NCBI GenBank assembly: GCA_031581485.1
Contig: JAVLBA010000046.1
Location: 1 to 21,012 of the forward strand
Source: BM506 sp031581485
GTDB taxonomy: Bacteria > Desulfobacterota > Desulfobulbia > Desulfobulbales > SURF-16
Length of the DNA: 21,012 nucleotides
Reading direction: 5' to 3'
Shown: piece after piece, positions 1 through 7,490 of the stretch
Layout: each line of letters opens with the position of its first letter
How positions within the stretch are numbered: position 1 is the stretch's first letter
Position numbers and translations under genes: made by a program
The notes under the pieces: generated by a model
The model's input: only the letters and a program-made list of their open reading frames with translations
Database searches by the model: none
Told to the model about the DNA's origin: nothing

Positions 1-1461
1 GTCATCACCACGGATAGCCGCGGGGGGATTATCCTCATCAACAAGGTGGCCGAAACCCTCACCGGCTGGAACCTTGATGAGGCGGCTGGACAGCCCTTAA
101 CAACGGTATTCAATATCATACATAGCGTGAGCCAAACAGCAGCTGAAAACCCCCTGCAAGAAGTTATGGCCTCAGGAGAGATTATCGCTTTAGGCGGGCA
201 AACCGCCCTGATTTCCAAAAACGGCAGGGCCCGCACTATTGCCGCCAGTGGCGCGCCCACCAGAGACCATGACGGCAAGATCATCGGCATGGTTCTGGTC
301 TTCCGAGATATTACCGCCCAGCTCCGCACCGAAGAGGAACTGCTCAAAATAAAAAAACTTGAGGCCATTGGGGTTCTGGCCGGCGGTATTGCCCATGACT
401 TTAACAATATCCTGTCGGCCATTGTCGGCAATATCGATCTCTCCCTGCTTGAGGCCGGTCTGCCCGTCAAAACAGAGGAACGTCTCCACAAGGCGGTCAA
501 GGCGACCTATCAGGCCCGGGCCTTGACCCAGCAGCTCCTTACGTTCGCAAAGGGCGGCGAGCCCATCAAAAAGACGGCATCTCTCATGGATGTTATCAAA
601 GATACCGCCCATGCCGTCCTCCAGGAAGATACGGTTTCCTGCCGCTATCTCTTCCCGGATGATCTCTGGCTTGTGGACATTGACCAGGGCCAGTTGAGTC
701 AGGTTGTCCGCAATCTCCTCCTGAATGCCTGCGATGCCATGCCCTCAGGAGGTGTCATTGAAATACGCTGTGAAAATATAACAGCCAGTGCCGCCACTCT
801 TGCCCTGCCCCAGGATGGCCATTATGTGCAGATGAGCATAAAAGACAGCGGCACAGGTATTGCCGCCAACATCCTGGACAAGATCTTTGATCCTTATTTT
901 TCCACCAAACAGCACGGAAGCGGTCTTGGTCTGGCCATCAGCCATTCCATCATCAGCAAACATGGCGGCCACATCTCCGTGCACTCCACATCTGAAAAAG
1001 GCTCCACCTTGATGGTTTATCTGCCCGCCTCAGCCCAGAATCTGGCCGCCGCCAAAGAGAAAAAAGAAGCCGGCTTGCCTGCCGGCAAGGCCAGGATTCT
1101 GGTCATGGATGATGAAGAACCCGTACGCCAGATCAGCCAGGCCATGCTGGGCCATCTGGGCCACGATGTTCTGCTGGCCCAAAACGGTGAAGAAGCCATC
1201 AAAATATATGCCGAGGCCAGGAGCAGCACTGCCCCGGTTGACATCATCATCATGGACCTGACCATACCGGGCGGAATGGGAGGAAAAGAAGCGGTACAAA
1301 AAATTCTGGCCATGGACCCGGAGGCAAAGGTCATTGTGTCCAGCGGTTATTCCAATGACCCGGTCATGGCAAATTTCAAGAAGTATGGCTTCTGCGCAAC
1401 CCTTGCCAAGCCCTATCAACTCAGAGACCTCACCGAGGCGATCAGTCAATTTCTGGAGTGA
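1..1461 (+). CDS. Hybrid sensor histidine kinase (PAS-HisKA-HATPase-REC), 5' end outside window
   Basis: The frame is open from base 1, so the true start lies upstream; the GTG at 46 falls inside a PAS domain and is not a start. Counting residues from base 46: the rest of the PAS domain runs to about residue 95. The HisKA H-box (GGIAHDFNN) has the phospho-accepting His117. The N-box follows (NLLLNACDAM, about 223-232), then G-boxes DSGTGIA (267-273) and GSGLGLAIS (291-299). The receiver domain covers about 350-470, with acidic pair D355/D356, phospho-acceptor D404 in IIMDLTIPGG, S432/S433 and K455. All catalytic residues are present. This is an autokinase that can pass phosphate to its own receiver; the sensed signal and output partner are unknown. 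No partner regulator is visible. It converges on pyk with a 21-bp gap. Confidence 0.93.
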   Translation, partial: VITTDSRGGIILINKVAETLTGWNLDEAAGQPLTTVFNIIHSVSQTAAENPLQEVMASGEIIALGGQTALISKNGRARTIAASGAPTRDHDGKIIGMVLVFRDITAQLRTEEELLKIKKLEAIGVLAGGIAHDFNNILSAIVGNIDLSLLEAGLPVKTEERLHKAVKATYQARALTQQLLTFAKGGEPIKKTASLMDVIKDTAHAVLQEDTVSCRYLFPDDLWLVDIDQGQLSQVVRNLLLNACDAMPSGGVIEIRCENITASAATLALPQDGHYVQMSIKDSGTGIAANILDKIFDPYFSTKQHGSGLGLAISHSIISKHGGHISVHSTSEKGSTLMVYLPASAQNLAAAKEKKEAGLPAGKARILVMDDEEPVRQISQAMLGHLGHDVLLAQNGEEAIKIYAEARSSTAPVDIIIMDLTIPGGMGGKEAVQKILAMDPEAKVIVSSGYSNDPVMANFKKYGFCATLAKPYQLRDLTEAISQFLE

Positions 1462-1482
1462 TCACCCCTTTTCCAAAAGCCG

Positions 1483-2907
1483 TCATTGAATAATCCTGAC
1501 CTGCACTGTTTCTACAAACTTGCCGCCGGCCAAGATATCGGAAACCACAATGACCCGGTCTCCCGGCGCCACGATATCTTTCCCGGTTAACAGCTCTAAG
1601 GCCCGACATATTGTCGTTTCCGGGGCCCGGGAAAATTTGACCATCAAGGCCTGGACCCCCCAATAGATCGCCAATCGCCTCCTGACATGACTGGTGTTGG
1701 TAAAGGCATAAATCGGCGCATTGGGGCGACAGCCCGAGACCAGGACCGCCATCAGGCCCCGGCGGGTGAAAACCAGGATGGCCTTGGCCTGCAGGTTATT
1801 ATTGAGAATGGCGGCACAACGGGCAATCTCAGGTTTGCTCTTACCGGAAGCTTCCACCCGCACCTTCAGATCAAGCTGTTGCCGCTGCTCAGTGCGCCGG
1901 GCCACCCCATCCATGACCTCCAGGGCCTTGAGTGGATATTTACCGGTGGCGGTCTCCCCGGAAAGCATGGTGCAGTCAACCTCCTGCAGCACCGCCCAGG
2001 TGATATCGGTCACTTCCGCCCTGGTGGGGGTGGGATTGATGATCATCGATTCCAGCATATGGGTGGCGACGATGACCGGCTTACCCGCCTGCCGACAGCG
2101 CCGGGCCATCTCCTCCTGGAGGTGGGGCACCTCCTCAAGGGGCAACTCGGCCCCCAGATCCCCCCGGGCAATCATCACTCCATCTGCAACCTCAATGATT
2201 TCAGCCAGATGAGGAATGGCATCGGCGCTCTCAATCTTGGCGATCACATCGATCTTGGCCTTTCTGGCCTGCAGATAGTCCTGCAGCGCAACAATGGCGG
2301 AGGAGGTCTTGACAAAGGAGAGGGCAATAAAATCAACCCCCTGGGCAATGCCGAACTGGATATCTTCCCAGTCTTTTTCCGTAATGGAGGGCAGAGCCGC
2401 CGACTTGCCCCGGATATTCAGATGACGACGGGAGCTCAAGAGCCCCTCATCAAGAGAGCGGCAGAGGATATCGCGGGCCGTCTTTTTGATCACCTCCAGA
2501 GAGATCATGCCGCCATCAACAAGAATGGTATCGCCAACCGACACATCATCAATAAAACCATCGTAACTCACCTCAACACAATGGGGCTCGAGAACGGCCT
2601 CCCTGCGGATGGTGAAGATCAGCGAATCGCCCTTTTTTAAAAAAATATCCGGATTGACATCACCGGTTCTTATTTCCGGCCCTTTGGTGTCCAGGAGGAT
2701 CGCCACGGTGGTCCCCTCCTTGCGATTTATGCGCTTGAGGTGGTGAATCACCTGGGCATGCCAGTCATGGTCGCCATGGGACATATTGAGACGGGCGATA
2801 TTCATGCCCCGGCAGGCCATAGTCTTGAGCGTTTCATAGGCCTCGGTACGGGGACCAATGGTGCAGACAATCTTGGTTTTTCGCATTGTGTTCATAGGAT
2901 CAACCAT
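1483..2907 (-). CDS. pyk: Pyruvate kinase
   Basis: Catalyses phosphoenolpyruvate + ADP to pyruvate + ATP, the last step of glycolysis, in the cytosol. Family signatures are clear over 474 aa: CTIGPR near the N terminus, NIARLNMSHG with R39 and N41, LLDTKGPEIRTG with D73, the active-site lysine K224 in AKIESADAI, metal ligands E226 and D250 in MIARGDLGAELP, and the C-terminal signature NPTPTRAEVTD followed by MLSGETATGKYP. Length matches the single-chain enzyme without an extra PEP-utiliser domain. The start is uncertain: ATG at 2907, 2895 and 2886 are all in frame, and none has a well-spaced ribosome site. The last (MRKTKIVCTIGP) fits the usual N terminus of the family. It is monocistronic, convergent with the kinase gene, and divergent from mgtC across 401 bp. 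Confidence 0.97.
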   Translation of the reverse strand: MVDPMNTMRKTKIVCTIGPRTEAYETLKTMACRGMNIARLNMSHGDHDWHAQVIHHLKRINRKEGTTVAILLDTKGPEIRTGDVNPDIFLKKGDSLIFTIRREAVLEPHCVEVSYDGFIDDVSVGDTILVDGGMISLEVIKKTARDILCRSLDEGLLSSRRHLNIRGKSAALPSITEKDWEDIQFGIAQGVDFIALSFVKTSSAIVALQDYLQARKAKIDVIAKIESADAIPHLAEIIEVADGVMIARGDLGAELPLEEVPHLQEEMARRCRQAGKPVIVATHMLESMIINPTPTRAEVTDITWAVLQEVDCTMLSGETATGKYPLKALEVMDGVARRTEQRQQLDLKVRVEASGKSKPEIARCAAILNNNLQAKAILVFTRRGLMAVLVSGCRPNAPIYAFTNTSHVRRRLAIYWGVQALMVKFSRAPETTICRALELLTGKDIVAPGDRVIVVSDILAGGKFVETVQVRIIQ

Positions 2908-3058
2908 ACCCTAAAAAAAATCCAGGCCACAAAGAGCCGACCGCCGGAGGAACCAGGTGTACATGCCACCAGCCGCGCTGGGACTGAACCGCTCTAAGGG
3001 GCTGCCCCGGCGGTTTCGTTTTGCCCGTCTCCGTCATTGTCCATCCCCATGAGAATAT

Positions 3059-3087
3059 TTCACAATACAAAAACAATATCTTAATAT
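3059..3087 (+). promoter_or_regulatory. Candidate sigma70-type promoter for mgtC
   Basis: TTCACA (3059-3064) and TAATAT (3082-3087) are separated by 17 bp in a locally AT-rich stretch. They match consensus at 5/6 and 4/6. Transcription would start near 3094 and give a leader of about 215 nt before the mgtC ATG. No transcript data; prediction by eye only. Confidence 0.4.
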
Positions 3088-3150
3088 ATAAGACCGCACG
3101 GAGACAATGGAAACAGCAGAACCATTTTTTCATAACTCTCCAGAGATCGG

Positions 3151-3217
3151 CTGTGGCGCCGCAACTCCACAAAACGATATCATCATGCCCGCCACAGGCA
3201 TGATGATATCGTTTTGT
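3151..3217 (+). promoter_or_regulatory. Structured leader element upstream of mgtC: perfect 21-bp stem-loop with loop-complementary segment
   Basis: Bases 3169-3189 and 3197-3217 are exact reverse complements (21 bp), closing a 7-nt loop, CGCCACA, at 3190-3196. The segment TGTGGCG at 3152-3158 is the exact complement of the whole loop, so a pseudoknot could form in RNA. A shorter complement, TGTGG, lies at 3227-3231 downstream. No T-run follows the stem, so it is not an ordinary intrinsic terminator. It lies between the candidate promoter and the mgtC start. The inverted repeat is seen directly; the regulatory role is inferred. A dispersed palindromic repeat is the main alternative. Confidence 0.55.
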
Positions 3218-3308
3218 CAGCACGGATGTGGTAAAAATAATAGCAGAGGTCAGGCACTTGCAGTATCTCTTTTTCCGATCACCGACCACCTGAAGGAAGA
3301 GCTTACCC

Positions 3309-3794
3309 ATGATCAATCCAGTCTTAGATCCGCAGAGCATGGTGTTCTGGACCCGTATTGGCGCCACCATCCTCTGCGGCGGCATTATCGGCTGTGAACG
3401 CCAGCTCCGAGGCAAACCAGCAGGCATCAGGACAAGTATCCTCATCTGCCTGGGCACCCACGTTTTTGTGAGTCTGGGCGCCTCCCTCAGCGCCCACACC
3501 CTGGACCCCTCACGGGTCCTTGGACAGGTGGTCACGGGCATAGGTTTTATCGGCGCCGGCGTGATCATGTCCAAAGAAGGCCTGGTCAAAGGGGTGACCT
3601 CAGCCGCCATCATATGGGTTCTGGCGGGTATCGGTGCCACCATCGGCCTGGGCCAGCTGGCAATGGCTCTGGCCATCACCATGGTCACGGTCTCTGTCCT
3701 TCTCGGCGTTGAATTACTGGAATCAATCTTCAAGAAACTCCGCCGCGGCGCCTATTCTCAATACCGCAAGCAGCAGGAATTCTTTGAAGAATAA
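3309..3794 (+). CDS. MgtC/SapB family inner-membrane protein
   Basis: A 161-aa, very hydrophobic protein with about four to five membrane segments (roughly 12-30, 42-60, 71-90, 95-112 and 115-137). It carries the family's conserved N-terminal block: GGIIGCERQLRGKPAGIRT, then TGIGFIGAGVIM and GVTSAAIIW. Members are linked to low-magnesium growth, pH or membrane-potential homeostasis. In enterobacteria MgtC inhibits the F-type ATP synthase, but most environmental members are of unknown function. The protein lacks the long C-terminal soluble domain of Salmonella MgtC, so it is the short SapB-like type. AAGGAAG sits about 10 bases before the ATG. A long structured leader precedes it. The rimB operon starts 66 bp downstream on the same strand. 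Confidence 0.9.
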   Translation: MINPVLDPQSMVFWTRIGATILCGGIIGCERQLRGKPAGIRTSILICLGTHVFVSLGASLSAHTLDPSRVLGQVVTGIGFIGAGVIMSKEGLVKGVTSAAIIWVLAGIGATIGLGQLAMALAITMVTVSVLLGVELLESIFKKLRRGAYSQYRKQQEFFEE

Positions 3795-3805
3795 CCATGA
3801 TCCTG

Positions 3806-3839
3806 GAGCCGTCATTTCTCCCGGGAGAAATGGCGGCTC
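3806..3839 (+). terminator. 17-bp near-perfect palindrome after mgtC; possible terminator or attenuator
   Basis: Bases 3806-3822 and 3823-3839 are complementary at every position except one T/G wobble, centred on CCCGGG. It begins 11 bp after the mgtC stop. Only three T residues follow soon after (TCTCCTTTACG), so an intrinsic terminator is weak; mRNA processing or partial attenuation before rimB are alternatives. Confidence 0.45.
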
Positions 3840-3843
3840 TCTC

Positions 3844-3855
3844 CTTTACGTAAAG
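3844..3855. promoter_or_regulatory. Perfect 12-bp palindrome CTTTACGTAAAG before rimB
   Basis: The 12 bases are exactly self-complementary and lie six bases before the first rimB ATG. They could be an operator half-site pair or part of a second hairpin after mgtC. No known regulator is assigned. Confidence 0.3.
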
Positions 3856-3860
3856 CAAAG

Positions 3861-4397
3861 ATGAAAGAGCGATACTCCCCTGGCCGACATGAGAATGGTA
3901 GCAGCAAAGAGATGAAGGGACCATGCCCCCCCAAAACAACCATTGGCTGGCGCGAATGGACCTCTCTGCCTGATCTCGGCATTCCGGCGGTGAAGGCAAA
4001 GGTCGATACCGGAGCCCGAACCTCTTCCCTGCACGCCTTTTTCGTGGAACCCTTTACAGAAGATGGCCAGAAAAAAGTGCGGTTTCGGATTCACCCCTTG
4101 CAGAAAAGGACGGATATTGAGCTCACCTGTGTGGCTGATGTTATTGACCAGCGCCTGGTGAGTGATTCTGGGGGGCATCGTGAAATGCGCTACGTTATAA
4201 GGTCAAAAATCATTATCGGCAGCAGCGAGATTGAGGCGGAAATAACATTAACAGACAGGGACACCATGCATTTCCGGATGCTCTTGGGCCGTACGGCCCT
4301 TACCGATACATTCCTGGTGGACTCCAAGCTTTCCTATATTGCCGGTCCCAGACCGATAAACATCTATGGCTTAAAAAAGAAGAGGAGAAAGAAGTGA
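3861..4397 (+). CDS. rimB: RimB-type retropepsin-like protease ("ATP-dependent zinc protease" family)
   Basis: A 178-aa protein of the family annotated as ATP-dependent zinc protease (Pfam Zn_protease). It is really a retropepsin-like aspartic protease fold. The domain starts at about residue 27 with TIGWREWTSLPDLGIPAVKAKVDTGARTS in short blocks; the catalytic-type DTGA is D49-A52. The second hydrophobic-Gly block MLLGRTAL lies near residue 140. In Pseudomonas RimB is a polyglutamate-specific protease that opposes RimK. ATG 3861 gives an unconserved N-terminal extension and has no clear ribosome site; ATG 3912 (residue 18) is a good alternative. The C terminus is lysine/arginine rich. The stop overlaps the rimK start (GTGA), so the two are translationally coupled. 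Confidence 0.88.
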   Translation: MKERYSPGRHENGSSKEMKGPCPPKTTIGWREWTSLPDLGIPAVKAKVDTGARTSSLHAFFVEPFTEDGQKKVRFRIHPLQKRTDIELTCVADVIDQRLVSDSGGHREMRYVIRSKIIIGSSEIEAEITLTDRDTMHFRMLLGRTALTDTFLVDSKLSYIAGPRPINIYGLKKKRRKK

Positions 4398-5299
4398 AAA
4401 TTGGAATACTGTCGCGGAACAAGGATCTCTACTCCACCGACAGACTGGTGAAGGCCGCCCAAGAGCGGGGTCACGAGGTGAAGGTCATTGACCCTCTCCT
4501 TTGTTATATGAATATCACCTCGCACCGGCCCTCAATCTATCTTAGAGGGGAAGCCCTGGAGGGCTACAACGCCATAATACCCCGGATCGGGGCCTCCATC
4601 ACCTTTTTCGGGACAGCAGTGGTCCGCCAGTTTGAGATGATGGAGGTGTACAGCCTGAATGAGTCCGTGGCCATCACCCGCTCCCGCGACAAACTCCGCT
4701 CCCTGCAGCTTCTGGCCCGAAAAGGCATTGGTATGCCTGTTACGGGGTTTGCCCACTCAACCATCTATACCAAAGACCTGATCGCCCTTGTCCATGGCGC
4801 CCCTCTGGTCATCAAACTCCTGGAGGGCACCCAGGGCATCGGGGTGGTACTGGCGGAATCCCTGCAAGTGGCGGAAAGTGTTATTGAGGCCTTTCGCGGT
4901 CTCAAGGCCAATATCCTTGTCCAGGAATTTATCAAAGAGGCGAATGCCAAGGATATCCGCTGTTTTGTGGTGGGCAACAAGGTTGTTGCCGCCATGATTC
5001 GGGAGGGTAAAGAAGGTAATTTTCGCTCCAACATCCATCAAGGGGGCACTGCCCACAAAGTGAAAATAAGCCCTGAAGAACGTTCCACCGCTATCCGGGC
5101 CGCCAAGATAATGGGCCTCAATGTTGCCGGTGTGGACCTGCTCCGTTCCAATCACGGGCCCTTGGTTATGGAGGTTAATTCTTCTCCGGGTCTGCAGGGT
5201 ATTGAAACAACCACCGGAATAAACGTTGCCCAGTTGATTATTGAATTCATTGAGAAAAATGCCCGCCTGGGCAAAACAAAAACAAAAGGTCAAGGCTAG
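4394..5299 (+). CDS. rimK: RimK, ATP-grasp alpha-L-glutamate ligase
   Basis: At 301 aa it matches the length of E. coli RimK and follows it closely throughout, including MKIGILSRN, SYMN-like CYMNI, PRIGASITFFGTAVVRQFEM, SLNESVAITRSRDKLRS and VIKLLEGTQGIGVVLAES. ATP-grasp residues include K100, K141, E178 in ILVQEFIKEA, and the metal site E260/N262 in VMEVNSSPG. RimK adds glutamates to the C terminus of ribosomal protein S6 and can make poly-alpha-glutamate. The GTG start overlaps the rimB stop by 4 bp and is preceded by AGGAG eight bases away. LysX-type ligases are relatives, but the RimK-specific blocks favour RimK. The C-terminal tail is lysine rich. Confidence 0.95.
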   Translation: MKIGILSRNKDLYSTDRLVKAAQERGHEVKVIDPLLCYMNITSHRPSIYLRGEALEGYNAIIPRIGASITFFGTAVVRQFEMMEVYSLNESVAITRSRDKLRSLQLLARKGIGMPVTGFAHSTIYTKDLIALVHGAPLVIKLLEGTQGIGVVLAESLQVAESVIEAFRGLKANILVQEFIKEANAKDIRCFVVGNKVVAAMIREGKEGNFRSNIHQGGTAHKVKISPEERSTAIRAAKIMGLNVAGVDLLRSNHGPLVMEVNSSPGLQGIETTTGINVAQLIIEFIEKNARLGKTKTKGQG

Positions 5300-5302
5300 G
5301 TT

Positions 5303-6322
5303 TTGAAAAGAAATCCCATTACCATCGGCAACACCTCTGTCCAGCCCGGCCAGAGGGCGACCATAGATCTGCCCATTGCCAGGCTTTATACCCACACCCA
5401 AATGAACCTGCCTATCCATGTGGTGCATGGCAAAAAAGAAGGGCCTGTTCTTTTTATCAGTGCCGCCATCCATGGTGATGAAATTAATGGCGTGGAAATC
5501 GTCCGGCGCCTCCTCAAGCTGAAAATGCTCGAAAAACTCAAGGGGACACTGATCGCCATTCCCATTGTCAATGTCTATGGTTTTATTAACCAGTCCCGCT
5601 ACCTGCCGGACAGGCGTGACCTGAACCGGTCATTTCCGGGCAGCTACACCGGTTCCCTGGCCTCCCATCTTGCCAGAATCTTTATGACCGAAATTGTTGC
5701 CAAATGCAGTCATGGCATAGATCTTCACAGCGGCTCCGGCCACCGCGTTAATCTCCCCCAGATCCGGGCCAATATGGAAGATCCTGAGGTGGAGCGTCTG
5801 GCCACTGCCTTTGGGGCGCCGGTCATTGTTAATGCCCGGCTCCGGGACAACTCCCTGCGGGAGGCAGTGATAGATTTAGGCATCCCCATGCTGCTCTTTG
5901 AGGGAGGGGAAAGTCTGCGTTTTAATGAGCATCCCATAACCATAGGCCTTAAAGGCATTGTGGCGGTGATGCGTGAACTCGGGATGTTCCCCAGAAAAGA
6001 ACGGAAAAAAATTCCCCTGCCCGTGGTGGTCAAGGCCACCAGCTGGGTAAGGGCGAACAAGAGCGGCATTATCCACTCGGCGGTGCCGCTGGGGGCAGTG
6101 GTGAAGAAAAATCAGGTGATGGCCTGCATCATTGACCCCCTTGGCGAGAATGAACAAAAGCTGCTGGCGCCCTTTGAAGGAATTGTCATCGGTTCCCTGA
6201 ATCTCCCTCTGGTCCATACTGGAGACGCCATTTTTCACCTGGCCTCAGCGGAAAGGCGCCAGGATCTGGAAGATATCAGCGACATGGTGCTAGCCGGCAC
6301 CCCCCTGAATGGCGGGGTATAA
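5303..6322 (+). CDS. AstE/AspA-family zinc deacylase (succinylglutamate desuccinylase/aspartoacylase superfamily)
   Basis: A 339-aa M14-like zinc hydrolase. The zinc ligands are H57 and E60 in HGDEINGVE and H142 in DLHSGSGH; E200 in LLFEGGE is the likely general base. RDLNRSFPG (about 105-113) is the usual substrate-arginine block. After about residue 240 there is a beta-rich domain with a biotinyl/HlyD-like look (SGIIHSAVPLGAVVKKNQV), common in this subfamily. The start is a TTG, three bases after the rimK stop, with AAGG just upstream. Operon position suggests it acts on a RimK product, for example removing terminal glutamates or an N-acyl cap. This is inference; true AstE or aspartoacylase activity cannot be excluded. 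No arginine-succinyl pathway genes are nearby. Confidence 0.88.
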   Translation: MKRNPITIGNTSVQPGQRATIDLPIARLYTHTQMNLPIHVVHGKKEGPVLFISAAIHGDEINGVEIVRRLLKLKMLEKLKGTLIAIPIVNVYGFINQSRYLPDRRDLNRSFPGSYTGSLASHLARIFMTEIVAKCSHGIDLHSGSGHRVNLPQIRANMEDPEVERLATAFGAPVIVNARLRDNSLREAVIDLGIPMLLFEGGESLRFNEHPITIGLKGIVAVMRELGMFPRKERKKIPLPVVVKATSWVRANKSGIIHSAVPLGAVVKKNQVMACIIDPLGENEQKLLAPFEGIVIGSLNLPLVHTGDAIFHLASAERRQDLEDISDMVLAGTPLNGGV

Positions 6323-6334
6323 AGAGGCGCCCTC

Positions 6335-7318
6335 TCATCCTCTCACCTGATTACGGCCCCCCTCCTTGGCCCTGTAGAGCAGGGCATCGGCCCGGGTGAT
6401 CAGTTCAGAGGTGGTTTCGCCCTTCTGCCATGTGGCCACTCCGGCACTGATTGTCACGGTTATGGGATGCTGCCACGTGAGCCCTTCCAGGGCCAGCCGA
6501 ATACGTTCGGCGGTATTGAGGCCTTCCACCAGACCGGTTTCCGGCATCACCACCAGAAACTCTTCACCCCCATAGCGCCCGGCAATGTCCGCGGCCCGGA
6601 TCTCCTCCCTCAGGGTGGTGGCAACTTGCTCCAGCACCTTATCGCCAAAGGGATGGCCATAGGCATCATTCACCTTCTTGAAAAAATCGATATCCAACAT
6701 GATCACCGTCAGATCACGCTGATAGCGTTTAGCAGTGCTCACATGCTCCTGAAGGCGCTCAATGATATGGCGATGATTGTAGAGCTTGGTCAGACTGTCC
6801 GTGACCGAAATCTCCTGCAGCCGTTTATTTTTACGCTTCAACTCGACATTGAGGCGCTGCAGCCTTTTATTGGCCTCACCCAGCGCCCCCTCTGCCATGA
6901 TACGCTCAGTAATATTATTGAGAATAATTGCAGCGCCCACCACCTCATCGGCCTCGCTGAGAGGGGTGATCAGGTAATCCACAGTGAGGCCGGTTTTTAC
7001 CTTGCCGCAGATCTTCTCCATGCCGCTCAACATCCTGCCTTGGCAGATAGAACGGGCCAGGGAACCGTTACTCTCCAAAAAAGGCAGGGTGCTGCCGTCG
7101 CAGCAGTGCAGGGCCTTTTCGAGCCTGCGGCCCAGATAATCGTGGTTCCAGGAGAGCATGATGCAGGCCGCTTGATTGGCACAGGTGATAACAGTGTCAC
7201 GATCAACAACAATGACCCCGTCATTGAGGGCATCAAGAATACGCAGCAAGCGATCACGCTCATGCCCGAGACGCTCCACAAGATCAGGGTCAGATCTGTT
7301 TTCTTTTTTGGCACCCAT
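6335..7318 (-). CDS. Diguanylate cyclase with N-terminal PAS domain
   Basis: Makes cyclic di-GMP from two GTP. Numbering from ATG 7318 (327 aa): a PAS domain covers about 20-137, a short coiled-coil linker about 138-170, then GGDEF from TDSLTKLYNHRH. Metal-binding DIDFFKKVNDAYGH is followed by the active-site GGEEF at 250-254. An RxxD inhibitory site (RAAD, 241-244) lies exactly five residues before it, so product feedback inhibition is expected. There is no membrane segment, so it is cytosolic. The frame extends to a TTG at 7351, but ATG 7318 is preceded by AAGGAG and is preferred. It converges on the rimB-rimK operon with a 12-bp gap. Confidence 0.95.
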   Translation of the reverse strand: MGAKKENRSDPDLVERLGHERDRLLRILDALNDGVIVVDRDTVITCANQAACIMLSWNHDYLGRRLEKALHCCDGSTLPFLESNGSLARSICQGRMLSGMEKICGKVKTGLTVDYLITPLSEADEVVGAAIILNNITERIMAEGALGEANKRLQRLNVELKRKNKRLQEISVTDSLTKLYNHRHIIERLQEHVSTAKRYQRDLTVIMLDIDFFKKVNDAYGHPFGDKVLEQVATTLREEIRAADIAGRYGGEEFLVVMPETGLVEGLNTAERIRLALEGLTWQHPITVTISAGVATWQKGETTSELITRADALLYRAKEGGRNQVRG

Positions 7319-7404
7319 CTGCCCTTCTCTCCTTTTGCCGCGGGGAAACAACCAGAAATCCGCCTCTGCGCCAGAAAATCCCGCATGACGGGCAATGAGA
7401 GTTT

Positions 7405-7433
7405 ATTGTCGGCATTATGGGAGGCCTTGTCAA
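7405..7433 (-). promoter_or_regulatory. Candidate sigma70 promoter for the diguanylate cyclase gene
   Basis: On the minus strand TTGACA (7433-7428) is followed after 17 bp by GACAAT (7410-7405). The -35 is perfect and the -10 matches 4/6. Transcription would begin near 7398, about 80 nt before the ATG at 7318. This implies a transcript separate from hrpA, which ends 58 bp upstream at 7491. Confidence 0.5.
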
Positions 7434-7490
7434 ATGGAGTCCATTGGCCAGGTTTTTTTTGGGAAACGCCCCTGAAAAGAGAGCAAAAAA

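Noticed and set aside
1687..2640. 317-codon plus-strand open frame
   Set aside because: Antisense to pyk, whose motifs are complete; Gly/His-rich shadow composition.
3107..3397. Possible leader peptide ORF in front of mgtC
   Set aside because: GGAG is only three bases from its ATG, it runs through the perfect stem and overlaps mgtC out of frame by about 90 bases, and its composition looks non-coding. A regulatory uORF cannot be fully excluded, but I cannot support it.
2900..3733. 277-codon minus-strand open frame over mgtC
   Set aside because: Antisense to a clear MgtC protein and crossing the leader stem-loop; composition is Pro/Met/Arg-rich and meaningless.
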